Source of the DNA: Cephalotrichum gorgonifer
Lineage: Eukaryota; Ascomycota; Sordariomycetes; Microascales; Microascaceae
NCBI GenBank assembly: GCA_900312665.1
Contig: ONZQ02000004.1
Coordinates: 2,510,693 to 2,574,692, forward strand
Length of the DNA stretch: 64,000 bases
Direction of reading: 5' to 3'
Positions 1 to 11,200 of this stretch are shown here, piece after piece; within the stretch, counting starts at the first letter, position 1, and every line of letters begins with the position of its first letter. Under the pieces are notes generated by a model. The model worked only from the letters and a program-made list of their open reading frames with translations. It did no database searches and was not told the DNA's origin. A program made the translations under genes and the position numbers.

Positions 1-1396
1 TTCAAACTCTTGGGCTAGTGAATTCCCGACAGTTATGTCACCGAAGCCCCGAGATGTCGTGTGAATATTACATGTAAGTGGGGATCATCTTGGCCATCTC
101 GGGGATTGTCGTTGAAAGTGGATCCGGGCGATTGAGTTGTCTAGCAATGCACGGACGGCTAGCTGCTGGATAAAAAGTCAATGATCCCTTGCATATATTA
201 CAGAGCTTGCATGAGCCAGTCTATCGAACTGCCCTATCCAACCTAATTACTCAAATTGACTCCCGATCCCTCTGAAGTCCACTTTGGAGTTTCGCTCAAT
301 TCTCCGCCCAGTACTCCTGCCCTGAACAGTCTCTACTGTATAACTCCTCCCCGATCCATCATGTTGATATAGATCCGAATTTCCTCCCACACTACCATTG
401 ACGCTGGAGCTAGTGATTTGCTCTTGCAGCTGCGTGGGTCTGTTGGAAATTACCTTCGTTAGAAGCCATTCACCATAGAACTCGTCTTGGCTTACTTAAA
501 CTTACCCGCTGTTTCGCGTATTTAGCTTTCGCTGAAACTCCGCCGTCTTTCCTCTCGACGCATGGAGTGGAAGGCCCATTGCAATAGGTATAAATGTGAT
601 GGCTAGGAATAAACTGTAGATAGACACTGCGGTATAATAGAGCGCGATGGAGAAAGGGACTGTGTATTCGGCGCTTGGATGGTTCGTTGAATGATGTTTG
701 ATATTAATGCTATGGACTGGAGCTAGTTATTCTTTCCTTAATATATAGATTTGGTCATTTTGTGTGAATCCAGGCCTCTTGGACTTTTGCGAGCACCAGA
801 GTCGACAACTGTGCGCACACACTATTCTCGACAGATCAATGCAGAGCAATGGGAGCGCACATGTGAGCAATCGAGGCTGTGGCAAGCCCTGTAAGTCGAA
901 ACATGCTCTCTGTACCGTCAGCGTCAGCGTACTGTCTGAAATATGATGTGCACATATGGGTGCGCAGATCGGAGGAAAGTGTCGCCGCCGACCCAACCGC
1001 CGATACTTACCAGGACTGGAAGCCGTCGTCAACCACGCCAACTGGGACAGATAGCTTGATACCAATTCTGCTCACAGCTTATATAGATTCTTGTTAGTCC
1101 CATATCTGACTTGCTTCCGCACATTGGGGGCCATATTACCCGAAACAGCTTAGCGTGCACATGAGTGCACAACCATGGCTCGCATTATGGCCGGCATCAT
1201 CTCGTCTCGTCCCCGTCGCACAACGAAACATCGCACACATTCTTATTTTGCGGAGAGGAAAAAAAAACCTCTCGTAGAAGTGTGTATGATCTTGACTTCG
1301 GCCCGTTGTTGACAAGTCGGATACTGCAGAAATCGCCAGCCTCTTTCTCATTGTGCCTAAGTCTTGAGGCTCTTCTAAGCCTCAGCCGTACCGAAG
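1..1396. other. Gene-free left margin
   Basis: No open frame here has recognisable protein character, and no start codon with plausible splicing was found. The stretch from about 1160 to 1396 is the probable 5' leader and promoter of the zinc-finger gene that starts at 1397. A gene whose body lies left of the window cannot be excluded. Confidence 0.5.
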
Positions 1397-4314
1397 ATGG
1401 ACAACAGACCCGGGTACCCCCGCGAGGATGCTCAGACGTGGCTGTTCTTGCCGGCAAACGAAATGACGAGCCGAATACCAGAGAGCGGAGAAAATACGGG
1501 ATTCTCTTCTATATGGACGCATTCGGAAGCTAATGGGGTCAGACGAGAGCCCTGGAAGTTTCCATCTCCCCCAACATCCTCGTTTTTCTTGCCGATGCCC
1601 GCAACGCCTCCTCCCCTAAGGCCTCCACCGTTGTCTCGTCCGTCAACGCCTCCGGCCAGTGGGTCTAGGCCTCTGACAGCTCCTGGATTGAATTCTGGCC
1701 AGGCTGTAGTTGATGCTCCGCCTAGGCCACTCTCTGCAGATCAGCTCAAGAGTGGATCGTCCCTGGAAAATGCAAGCCCAGAGAGAGCACAATTGAACGG
1801 CCTAGAGCCGTGGAACCCGACGTCAACTCATTCGACGAGCGAACGGGACCCTTACTTCGATGAAGCCTCCCTCTTCGGAATGCATGATGGCTCGCCGACA
1901 ATTGCCTCGACCTCCCAACCCTTAACGCCAACAATTGCCTCGACCTCCCAACCTGTAGAGCTACAACTCGGCGAATTTACCGCCTACCATTCTCTGTTTT
2001 ACGGAGAGAATCGAATTTCCGACGAGAATAATTTTGTGCCAAGTAAGGACTCAAAGCCCCCCTTATCTTTCATCTTCGACACTAGCACCACTGTACAGGA
2101 GGGCTGACCTGCTATGATAGAATCGCCGCCCTGGTACATATCTTTGGGATTTATGGGATCGGAGGAGTCTGTCCAGTCAACCACGTCTATGGAGTCAGCT
2201 GGTTCCTCATGGTCCGAGGTGTCTCAGGGCTCCGCTCAAACACAGGACTCAATGCTGTCGCCGGGCTCAGCTAGTTCTAAGAAAAGTTCATTGTCAAGGA
2301 AAGCCCTGAAGAGGGCTTCTAGAGAACGCCGGCTGGGGAGGGCTCAAGCACCCTCCGGCTCGACACTTCCTGCCCCCGGAGACGCATTGAAGGGACCCGA
2401 TCCCCTATCTCCCTTTCAAAAGTCCCCTTCTTTGGAAGCTGATGGTGGGAGCCAGCCAGTCTGCAAAAATGATGCCGGATCGTGCATCAAGGAACGGGCA
2501 GGAACGCCCAGTGTCCCTAGCGAGGATACACAACTCAGACGGCGTACGGCAGATGACGCCAAAACAGTATCAGCAGACACGCCTGGTAACGATACAGTCT
2601 GTAATCCTGCTAGAGATGCGGATTGCGACTCGGATGCCGGAAGTTTCTCGAGATCACCATCGCCATGGCAATCTGCCAACAACATGGATTCAGAGCAGTT
2701 ACTTTCTCAGTCAAGATGGTGGATCATGAATGGCCTGAACAGCATCCCCAGCTCCCAAGGCAGCACGGACAGTTCCCCTGGGGGGGACATTAGTACAGAC
2801 TCTCCACTGATAGTGTCTATCGAGGGGGCTACTACTGAATTGGGGGAGGATGGGTCTGGGTATTCCTCAAATGCTGCCTCGGAACAAACGGGCCGTGATT
2901 GCAACAGTTTGGCCGCGAGTACTTCTTCTGCGAGTTGGAAGAGAAAGCGTGGATTGGGTGGCTTACCGAGAGACTCAAATGATGGGGACGAGAATGAGCG
3001 AAACCGGAAACAGTGGAAACCAGCAACGCCGGATGGGGCTATGTCTCGGCCTAGGTTTGCATGTCCTTACCAGAAATACGACCACTGGGGTGCCCCTTTT
3101 TGCTGTATGCCGAGCAGCAAGAACCCCGAAGGGGGGGCTGAAACCTTCTCCCGCGTCAAGTAAGCCGCTTCTTATTACATGCACCTACAATAAGGAGTCT
3201 CAACTGAATGTCGCTAGATCCCATATTTTTCGAAACCACGATCCATTCCTCCGGTGTGGCAACTGCTGGAAGTCGTGCAAGACTGAGCAGGAGGCTGAAG
3301 CACACCAGAGGACAGATGGTTGCATACAGAGGGCGTCACCAGGCAAGTACTGGTTGACCCGAGCACAACGTAACGAGCTCCAGCAGCAGAAGTTCAAAGG
3401 TAGTAGTACTGAAAACTGGTACTGTCTCTTTGGCATTGTTTTGCCACATGTTCCTGGCTACAGGAAGCTCTTGCCATGTAAGGATTGATATTTGTTCCTG
3501 ATATAGCTACGATTTGCTACTAACAAGGGAAAAGACTACAATGCGTCCCAGCCAGGACCTCCGCCAACTCCCAGTTCTACGACGTCTGGTAATCGTTCGA
3601 TTGCAGGCGGGCAAGCAAACAGCTTAGATCCAAAACCGCCGTTTTCAAACCAAGCTACCCAAAGGTCAGACACCTACCATGCTACTAGTTTTACATCATA
3701 AAAGACGTCTTTGGAACTGACCCCTTTAAAGTTTTGTCAGAACTCAGTCGGTTGGATCAGACGCTCCGCTTCCAGACTTTAGCCTCACAAGTTTCATTAA
3801 CGATTTCCGCGCTGACACCGCAATGCCATCTGCATTTACATGGGATGACCGCGACGCCGCTTTTGATGGCCTCACCGACCCGTCTTCGCAACCGTACACC
3901 AGCAATAGTACACAACCTCAAGGCAAACCTGTACCTGCGGCTGCGCCTCCAGCCACCCTTATCCAGAACTTCCCCATCACCCCACCAGACCATGTCCAAC
4001 CGTCTTCCCTCGAACCCAACCGCCAGACGAGTCATAACCTGGACTTCCTCCGGCAAGACAATATGAGACTACGGAACAGCAACGACCAGCTCCGAGATGA
4101 GGCAGAAGTTCTCAGGAGGCAGAACAGCGGGCTGCAGGCGCAGTTGGATGAACTTCGGGATATGTTGCGACCGTTGGACCGCTCGCTAGAGGAGCTGCTC
4201 TATTTACCTGCTGTACAGAATGGAGAGGAGGGAGTTTCTACAATGTTGTTTGTGATTTTGACAGAGGTAACTGCGGTGAACAAGATTTTGAGTTCGGGGG
4301 CCAGTAAGGGGTAA
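1397..4314 (+). CDS. Fungal zinc-finger / coiled-coil nuclear protein, 882 aa, five exons
   Basis: Exons 1397-2042, 2121-3159, 3218-3477, 3535-3664 and 3741-4314 sum to exactly 883 codons including the stop. Introns start GTAAGG, GTAAGC, GTAAGG and GTCAGA; the first has a GCTGAC branch site and the third TACTAAC. Residues 1-530 are low-complexity and Ser/Pro-rich. At about 535-600 lies a fungal C2H2-like module: FACPYQKYD, then two Cys (CC), a RVKSHIFRNH helix split by intron 2, and CGNCWKSC, ending QRTDGC. The C-terminus (about 785-840) is a heptad-rich coiled coil. A DNA-binding or nuclear scaffold role is inferred from the finger; the target is unknown. Without intron 1 the frame stops at TGA 2105-2107, so the intron is needed for the full protein. 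The family is common in ascomycetes but not functionally characterised as far as I know. Confidence 0.8.
2043..2120 (+). other. In-frame 78-nt intron that removes a stop codon
   Basis: The donor is GTAAGG at 2043, the branch site GCTGAC at 2103-2108, and the acceptor TAG ends at 2120. The length is 26 codons, so the reading frame is the same on both sides. The intron contains the only in-frame stop (TGA at 2105-2107) between the two halves of the gene. Retention would give a 236-aa Pro/Ser-rich product without the zinc finger. Confidence 0.75.
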
Positions 4315-5039
4315 ACTGAAGCTCGCTTAGAGACGGATAATTGGATGGTGTTGCTTGCTTCTAGACGTGACACAAAGTACAAAAGGAAAGAATATTTGTG
4401 GTCGACTTCTCACCCCCGTCCTGGCCCCCCCGGAATTCACCCAGCGATTGTAATCCAGCATGCCACGCCAAACGGAGAACGTCTCTGCGATGTCAAACTT
4501 CCTTGAAGCACCGCCTTCGACATGGCTTAGGGCTGCATAGGTCACGATAGTCGGCTTCCCGGTCGAGTGTGTAGGCTACCGTGGAAAGGTCGTCTGCGCT
4601 GAGCGTCTAACTGGACGGACAGCGATCTCGGAGGCAGAAGGGCAGAGTACATAAGAGTCTTCCTCAGATTGATTTTACAACATATACACGCCCACAATTT
4701 ATCAAGCATTTACCCTTCCGGCGTTGGAATCAAGCGGCCCCCCCATATCTTAAGAAGGCGTGAGCAAGGTAGGAGCGGACGTCACTGTTTTGCGACGCTC
4801 TGGCTATAGTTGCCACATCTACAAAAATGCTAAAGAAATATGGCAGAGTTGCGAGGATGAGTTTCTGAGTCCAATTGTGAACACTATTGAGCTGTCGCCT
4901 CGCCCGTCCTTCCATAACTAACGAACCACCAATTGACACCAACTCTTTTCATGCCACTCGAGCAACCCCCGGGAATTCGGCTTGCAATCAAAGCATATTG
5001 CTGTATTTACAACAAGTGCCACTGATCATTGTTGTATTC
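4315..5039. other. Convergent intergenic region
   Basis: This lies between the 3' ends of the zinc-finger gene (plus) and the reductase gene (minus). Only short unsupported open frames are present, with no repeat or RNA gene that I can see. Confidence 0.5.
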
Positions 5040-6153
5040 TCAGCCCTCAAGGTATGGATTTGTGATGTTTTCGAAAATGCTATCCTCCAGAGACGTCCAT
5101 CCATTCCTGTCTGGTTTGTCGGACCACTTCTTCAGTAGTGTAAGAGATTCTGTTTGATCGAGGGATACTTCGAGATGGTACAGGTCAGGATAGCCATCAA
5201 CAAACTTCTTCTGCGGACGGAGCCTGCGCATTATAGAGAGCACCTCGTTCCAGTGTGCACTATGTCCCCAGCATTGGAGTCGTGCGCTCTTGACCTCGGG
5301 ATCCAGAACAGCTGCCACATGGATCAAAGCCACGTCTTTTACATCCACGTAGAAGGCTATTAACGTAAGGGTCAGATGACGGCTCAGCTGAAGCTTGATA
5401 GCTAAATGGAGGTGCAGTCTTACAGGCTTGTAATGGGTCCATTGCCGCTTTGTTACCCCTGTAGGCGTGGACCACCCAGTTGGCCTGCCCTTCAATATGT
5501 TTCTTGTTGAGGGGCTCCCCGGTAATCCCGGCGGGAGATACAACGTTGACATTGAAGTGGAGGTTAACTCCATCGACAAATTTCCAGACTTCCTTCTCAG
5601 CGGCTACCTTACTGGCAGGGTAGTTGGCCATGGCATGAGACACGCCATATGGAGGTGGCGCCCATGCAGCCTCAAGGACAGCATCATTCCAGGAGTCTCG
5701 CCCGATGGTACCATTGTCGATACCGCGAAGAAGTGACGAGGCAGCAAGGGCGCTGCTGGTAAATACGACCTCCTTGACCGAAGGCTCTCGGATGGCCGCA
5801 TTCATGATCGACCGAACGCCGGCTACCATGGGGGTGATGACGTCGCTTGGGTCGGGAACTATGTTTGTGACGTAGGCAATGTGAATGATAGCAGCAACGC
5901 CCTTGATTGCCTCATAGTAGGCACCATCGGCGCCGAGATGAGGGACGGAGGCGAGCTCGATGGCGCCGATGGCGGCGTATGACTTGAAGGGTCCTTCTAA
6001 GAGCCACGAGGATTGAGTTGGATCACGAACGCTACCTCGAACCTTGAAACCCCTTTCTAAGAATTGAAGGCAAACATGGGATGCAAGGAAGCCGCTAGCA
6101 CCGGTCACCAGGATCCAGGAGCCAGGGGAAATAGAGGTAGTCAAAGAGGACAT
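5040..6153 (-). CDS. NAD(P)-dependent aldehyde/ketone reductase (extended SDR family), 348 aa
   Basis: Exons are 6153-5424 and 5356-5040 (minus), with one 67-nt intron (donor GTAAGA, branch CTGAC, acceptor TAG); the total is exactly 349 codons including the stop. The N-terminus has the Rossmann motif VTGASGFLASHV at about residues 17-28. The catalytic Tyr-x3-Lys is YPASK near residues 177-181, preceded by a FTSSALAAS stretch holding the SDR serine. The C-terminal exon carries the substrate-side region with FYVDVKDVALIHVAA. The architecture matches fungal aldehyde reductase/methylglyoxal reductase-like extended SDRs, which reduce carbonyls with NADPH in the cytosol; the substrate cannot be told. 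The first ATG of the frame was used. It is divergent from the Fungal_trans_2-like gene at 6729. Confidence 0.88.
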
Positions 6154-6255
6154 GGTGCTGTAAGAGAAGTGATGCCTTTATGGTTTCGATGGATGTGAAG
6201 AGAAGAGTATAGTATCGAGTAGAGATTACTCTTGATTCAAAGCCTGGAAATAGGT

Positions 6256-6264
6256 CCTTTTATA
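6256..6264 (-). promoter_or_regulatory. TATA box of the reductase gene
   Basis: On the minus strand the sequence reads CTATAAAAG, about 105 nt upstream of the ATG at 6153. The position and match suit a classical TATA element. Confidence 0.5.
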
Positions 6265-6439
6265 GTGTCCGGTATACGTTTGAACGCACCCTCTATCTGC
6301 TCAAGTCCCACGCTGCTAGTACCTTGCCTATACATTTGATTCAATTTGAAAATAGCTTTCGCTATGAGGACTCAGCTTTTAGCTCGATGAGGAAGGATTA
6401 GGTCTTGGCGTACGGAGTAGTAACCAACGCCCATATACA

Positions 6440-6660
6440 AAGCCACCACCCGATCGGGCAATCCTTAGTCTTGGCATGGATTGGTGTCTGACAAATATGT
6501 TTTGGCTGTTCGAGAGCCTTTGGTGAACCTTGACACTTCCTCCGCAACATCCCAATCAGGCAATCCTTAGTCTTGGCAGGGATCAGCATCTGACAAATGC
6601 ACTTCAGGAAGTTTGTTATCTGAGAGCTTTTCGTGACTCTTTTAACTTTCTCGAAAACAT
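6440..6660. repeat. Two-copy imperfect tandem repeat (~102 bp) in a divergent promoter
   Basis: The string CAATCCTTAGTCTTGGCA occurs at 6459 and again at 6561, and each copy is followed by a TCTGACAAAT block and a GAGAGC..TT block. The second copy is more diverged downstream. The pair lies between the divergently transcribed reductase and Fungal_trans_2-like genes, so it could hold duplicated regulatory sites. Confidence 0.7.
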
Positions 6661-6728
6661 TGGCAACATTGGTGCCATCTCGCTGACCAAGAATACTATC
6701 TGAACTTATCCCTTGCCAAGCTTCAAGT

Positions 6729-7703
6729 ATGGCACGCCAGTTCCAATTTGTTGCCGTCTCGAATCCGAAGGAACCCGCTTCCTCCGAGTCCAAGAAATTG
6801 GCCTATTCTCACGCCTTTCGCCAAGCACATGCCCAGAGACGACGCGAGCGAACAGAAAAATATAGAAAAGAGCTAGCCAGTGTCCCGGTTAACAATGACT
6901 CCATTGCATCGAGGAAAGCCGTCTCGAGCCCTCTGAGCAAAATACTCAACAATAATAGAGACCCGTTCTCATCCTTGGCAAGGCCGCTCTCCTCGGCAGA
7001 ATATTTCCTGTTGAATCGCTGTATGTCAATCCTAGCTTATAGTTCTCATGCTGGAGCATAGGAGAAGATTTCCTCTCGGGGTCAACAACCTTCTCGGCCC
7101 CTTGCTGACATCTCTCGGGTCACAGATGTTCATGTAATTGTGCCATTCACTATTGGCCACTGTGGTTTATTCGACTATCCAGGAGACCACAAGACCCAGC
7201 TCCTTCGAGAATGGGTTGGTCTCGCCATCACAGACGATGCACTCATGATCGCCGCTATTCTCCTGAGTACATGCCGCTACATCCTGCAAGCCCAGCCGGA
7301 CAACCTCATTTTTGTACAATTGGCTCTTCAGTATAAGCAAATATGCCTTCAGACACTACGGCGAGAAGTGAACGATACTTATGCCCCCGTCAGCATCGTG
7401 ACTGTTGCGAAAGCACTTGCGCTCGCAGTAGACGAGGTAATATCTTCGTGGAACCCAGGCCACCAGTGGGATGCGCTTCTTCCATGAACAGGCGGCTGAT
7501 CATTTCTCATCCAGGTGACGGCAGGTGAGCACGCTACCGCTCGGATGCATCTGAAAGGCGTACTTGCTATGGTCGGTTCCAGCGGTGGCACACGGGTCCT
7601 CGGCTTGACGGGTCTTTTAGAACGGATGTACCGAAAATTCGTGGGAGCATTTAAGCTCAAGGACTCAGAGATAGACCGCTTATGTAGCAAGACACCAACA
7701 TAA
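6729..7703 (+). CDS. Fungal_trans_2-like regulator without a zinc cluster, 263 aa
   Basis: Exons are 6729-7020, 7126-7436 and 7515-7703, exactly 264 codons with the stop. Intron 1 is GTATGT...GCTGAC...CAG (105 nt) and intron 2 is GTAATA...CAG (78 nt). The N-terminus has the conserved block FQFVAVSNPKEP followed by a basic HAFRQAHAQRRRER helix, then DPFSSLARPLSSAEYFLLNR, which is typical of the fungal-specific transcription factor family (PF11951-like). The middle is helical (WVGLAITDDALMIAA). No Zn2Cys6 cluster precedes it, and at 263 aa it is shorter than the usual 450-600 aa. It may be a DNA-binding-deficient paralog or a truncated member. Its promoter is shared with the reductase at 6153. 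Confidence 0.75.
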
Positions 7704-8250
7704 GAATGAGATGCCACAAATGCTTTTGTAGTTTGTTTTGAAAGGGGTTATCTTCCATTTTTGAGTGGCCGCAAAGAGATGTCTAGGCCGGGCGATTCTT
7801 GCCACAAGGCGAACATAAAAACGCTTTACTTTGATCCTGAGTATATTATATTAATGCGCTGGCTTATCACTTAAATAAGGATAAGAAGACCAGGCGTACT
7901 AATATGTCGTCGGAGCAAGGGAGCACCTTCTGGTATGACATGGATATAGGTAATATTATGGGTGGAAGGCTGAAGGAAAACGCATTTATATAGTAAAAAA
8001 GTTCTACCCAGACGCTACATAGCCACAGCATAACCTTGAACCTTAAACATGGTGCCAAATGTTGCCTGGAACACAACCCGATAGGGGTCTACCGTAGGGG
8101 TCTACCGTAGGAAGGAGAGGCTTTAGCCGTGACATACCCCTAATCGCTTGCGGTCGCCCTCTTCCATATCCCGACAACCGTGCAAGGACTCCCCTTTAAG
8201 ACATGGGCCTGCCTCTAGCCCTCATCCGCTCGCGGATTCCTTCCCATTCA
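7704..8250. other. Intergenic region with a small duplication
   Basis: This is an AT-leaning spacer between the convergent 3' ends of the Fungal_trans_2-like gene and the ZZ-NLR gene. A 14-nt unit (GGGGTCTACCGTAG) is tandemly duplicated at about 8085-8112. No gene was seen. Confidence 0.5.
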
Positions 8251-11200
8251 CTATTGCTCCCTCCAAAACTTATCCCAGGCTTCAGGCCACTTCTTCTCCT
8301 TCAGCTCAAGCAGCCAGTCCTGGAACGGCACCTTCTTGCCGTCGATTGTAAAAACGCCATTCTTCATGCCATCCCACCCCTCGACTGGCATTTGGATGTA
8401 CTTATGCCCTTCGGGACAAAGAACCTGCGCCTCGTCACTCGATCCCCCGGCAATCCTTTTGGCACGCTTGTCAAAGCAATCTTGACAGAGATTAACTTCG
8501 GTGCAGTAATAGCACAAGTAAACAGGGATGCCGCCCCATGCAGCGGTGTATACGCTGCAGCCGGTGCAGCGGATGGCTTGGTCATCGAGAGAACGCAGGT
8601 TTTCAACGTCTGAGACTGACTCCTTGTCGGTATCTTCAGCCTCGACGTCTTCGTGGTGCCCTCCTCCTTCGGGCTGGGTTGGCATCGAAACAGTTCTGTT
8701 GCTGTCCGTGGAAACTGCCTCACCGTCTTTCTCGTCGCTACTCTCGTTCCCAGGATTTCTGTCATTTTCCTCGGCATCCTTTCCCCCAAAGTCTTCATCG
8801 TCCTCCCTGCTCTTTTGATTTCCCTCAGCGTCGCCATCCTCTGAGGATGCTTCGCCCAATCCATTTTCTTGCCTGAATATATCCATGTTGAGAATATAGA
8901 TCTGGCACGTCGCTGCAATCTCTGCCTCTCTCTCAAGCCCGATGAGCGCTAGCACCCTCGCTAGAACCCTCAGACTAAGCATGTCGTTCCATCCCGTCTC
9001 ATCCGTCAACGCCGCTACGCACCCCGCAAACGTCTTTTCTAACCCTTTCTGGAACTCGACGGGATCCATCCTCCGTGCCATATGCGCGAGAGGGATTGCA
9101 GTTTGCGACTGAGAGGGATCAAACTCGGCACCCATCGACTCCCCCACCCTCTTCACTAGGTCCCGCATGTCGTTGTATACTGCCGTTTTATCTCTTGGTT
9201 GGGTGCTATGGCGGAACTCCTCAAGGAGGATGTCTGATAGGCAGAAGGACGCTTCAGCAACATAGCGCGTGGTTACCCTTGAATCGATAGCCCTGTTGAG
9301 GAGCGCCTTGGCCTTCGCTATCGCCCCGTCTGTTCCAACAACATCTCGGTAGAACCGCGCGAATCCAACAAAAAGGGCATCATCTGACTCGTGCATATCA
9401 GACCCCGACGGAAGAGCGCCGCGGTATAGCTCGAGGACAAACTCGACCTCACCAGTAGCTTTCGCTGCCTTATGCAGGTCGTCCATATACCAGTCCAGAA
9501 AAACCCAGGGACCGACTTTTTCGTCTGTCCGCAGCACCTTGATGACTTCAAGGAACACGGGCCAATTCTCATCATCTGCTAGTGGACGGAGAATCTCATA
9601 GTGCGCGGGGATTTCCTTCTTGCTACAAGTCTGGAGGGCCCGCCTGCAGTGGGCGATGATGTTGGTTGAATCGCCGTTCAGAAGCTCCACTTTGGCTTTG
9701 AATATCCAGACGGAGCAGCAGATCTTTTGGACCTTCTCATCTTTCATGGAATTATCGGAGAGATTCGAAGCAATCTCGGCCGCTTTGGTGATGGACTGTA
9801 ATGCCTCCGCAGCCCACTGGTCGGACTTATCCGGCGCAGATTCCCCCATTTCGTTGCTGGCTGCATCTAGGGCCTCGGAATCTGATTCTCTTATAGTGAA
9901 CTTTTCCAACCTAGCAAGCTCGGCCTGGAGTCCAGTCATTCTCATGTATATCTCCATTCGTTCTATGTCTGTGTCTGAGTGTTGAAGCGCTAGGTCAAGC
10001 TGCTGGAGCCTGAGCTCCGGCGTGACCTCCCATCCGTGACTAGACATTGATATTGCGACGGATAGGTATGATTGCGCCGTCATGTCAATGTGAGGGAATG
10101 CGCCTGACACGATCGTGAAGGAGTCGTTGTTGATAGATCCATTAGAGCTCGCGAAGTAGTTTCTCCGCTTCTCGTTTTCTTGCACGGCAGGCAAGTCGCG
10201 GCCTTGATATAACGCATAGTGTGCGAACGAGAAGGAGTAATAGTTATGCATGTCATCCCTGTGGCCGTAGCTCTTGAGCCAGTTTGTAGCGTGGGCTTCA
10301 GCGAGCTTGATGAGGAGCTCCCTGGGGTTCCGCGCCAAGGGTCGCACCCAGGTAACCGTAGCCTCCGAAATAAGCGAAGGCGGTAGGTCTGTGGCCCTGA
10401 TAGCCCACTCATGTAGGCAGTCCAAAGTCCCCTGTATCTCCTCTTCTGTGGCTCCTAGGACGCACGGGATATCCGTGGGTTCCCAGGGGCGGTATTGGGA
10501 TTCCATCTTCAGTATCGAACCGCCTACATTGGATAGAATGTCACCGATAGACTCAATAACTCGCGCCGTCTCTGTTTCGGAGAGTTCTGCTGGGTTGATG
10601 CGCTGAAGAGACCATCTCCAGCCAGTGGTCGCATGCGTACGCAAGATGGTGTCGCCGTAATGAACGGGGCCCTCCTTTTCTGTGCAGAGGATAGACCGAA
10701 TCGTTTCGAGGATTATGACGTGCGCCAGTGATGCAGGGCTCCGGAGCTTATCAATCTCTTGGTTGTGGATGGGACGGAAGTAATTTCTGAGCCCCTTCTC
10801 CTGGAATACGATGTTGACAAAGCAATCGTTGATGTCGTCGACTTCGTAGTCATCATCCTTGTTCATCTTGATGTCAAGACCGTCAAAATCGTCGGGGTCG
10901 GCCTTGGTGTCAGAGCCGGAGTCGCTACCGGCTTGACTCTCCTCGTCATCGCGGTCAGGGGTGGAACTAGAAACGCGGAGGATTCTGAAAATTCGTCAGA
11001 GACTGACCACATATTGAACAAGGTGAACAGCGGAGAAATCTACCTGGAACAGCGATGTTCGATCTCTTCATCGATATTAATCGTGTTATCATCGGCGATG
11101 GAGCCTAGGAGCGCATTGGCGCTGCCCAGTGGAAGGGGTTGCGGTGCGTATGCGATCCACGCAAAGAACTTCCTCAGAATGACGATCTCTCTATCAGTAC

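Noticed and set aside
2043..2120. TGA readthrough at 2105-2107 or two separate genes
   Set aside because: The context TGA CCT is not the usual CTA readthrough context, and a standard intron with GTAAGG donor and GCTGAC branch removes the codon in frame.
8364..8936. 190-codon alternative-frame ORF inside the ZZ-NLR
   Set aside because: Overlaps a well-supported exon and lacks its own features.
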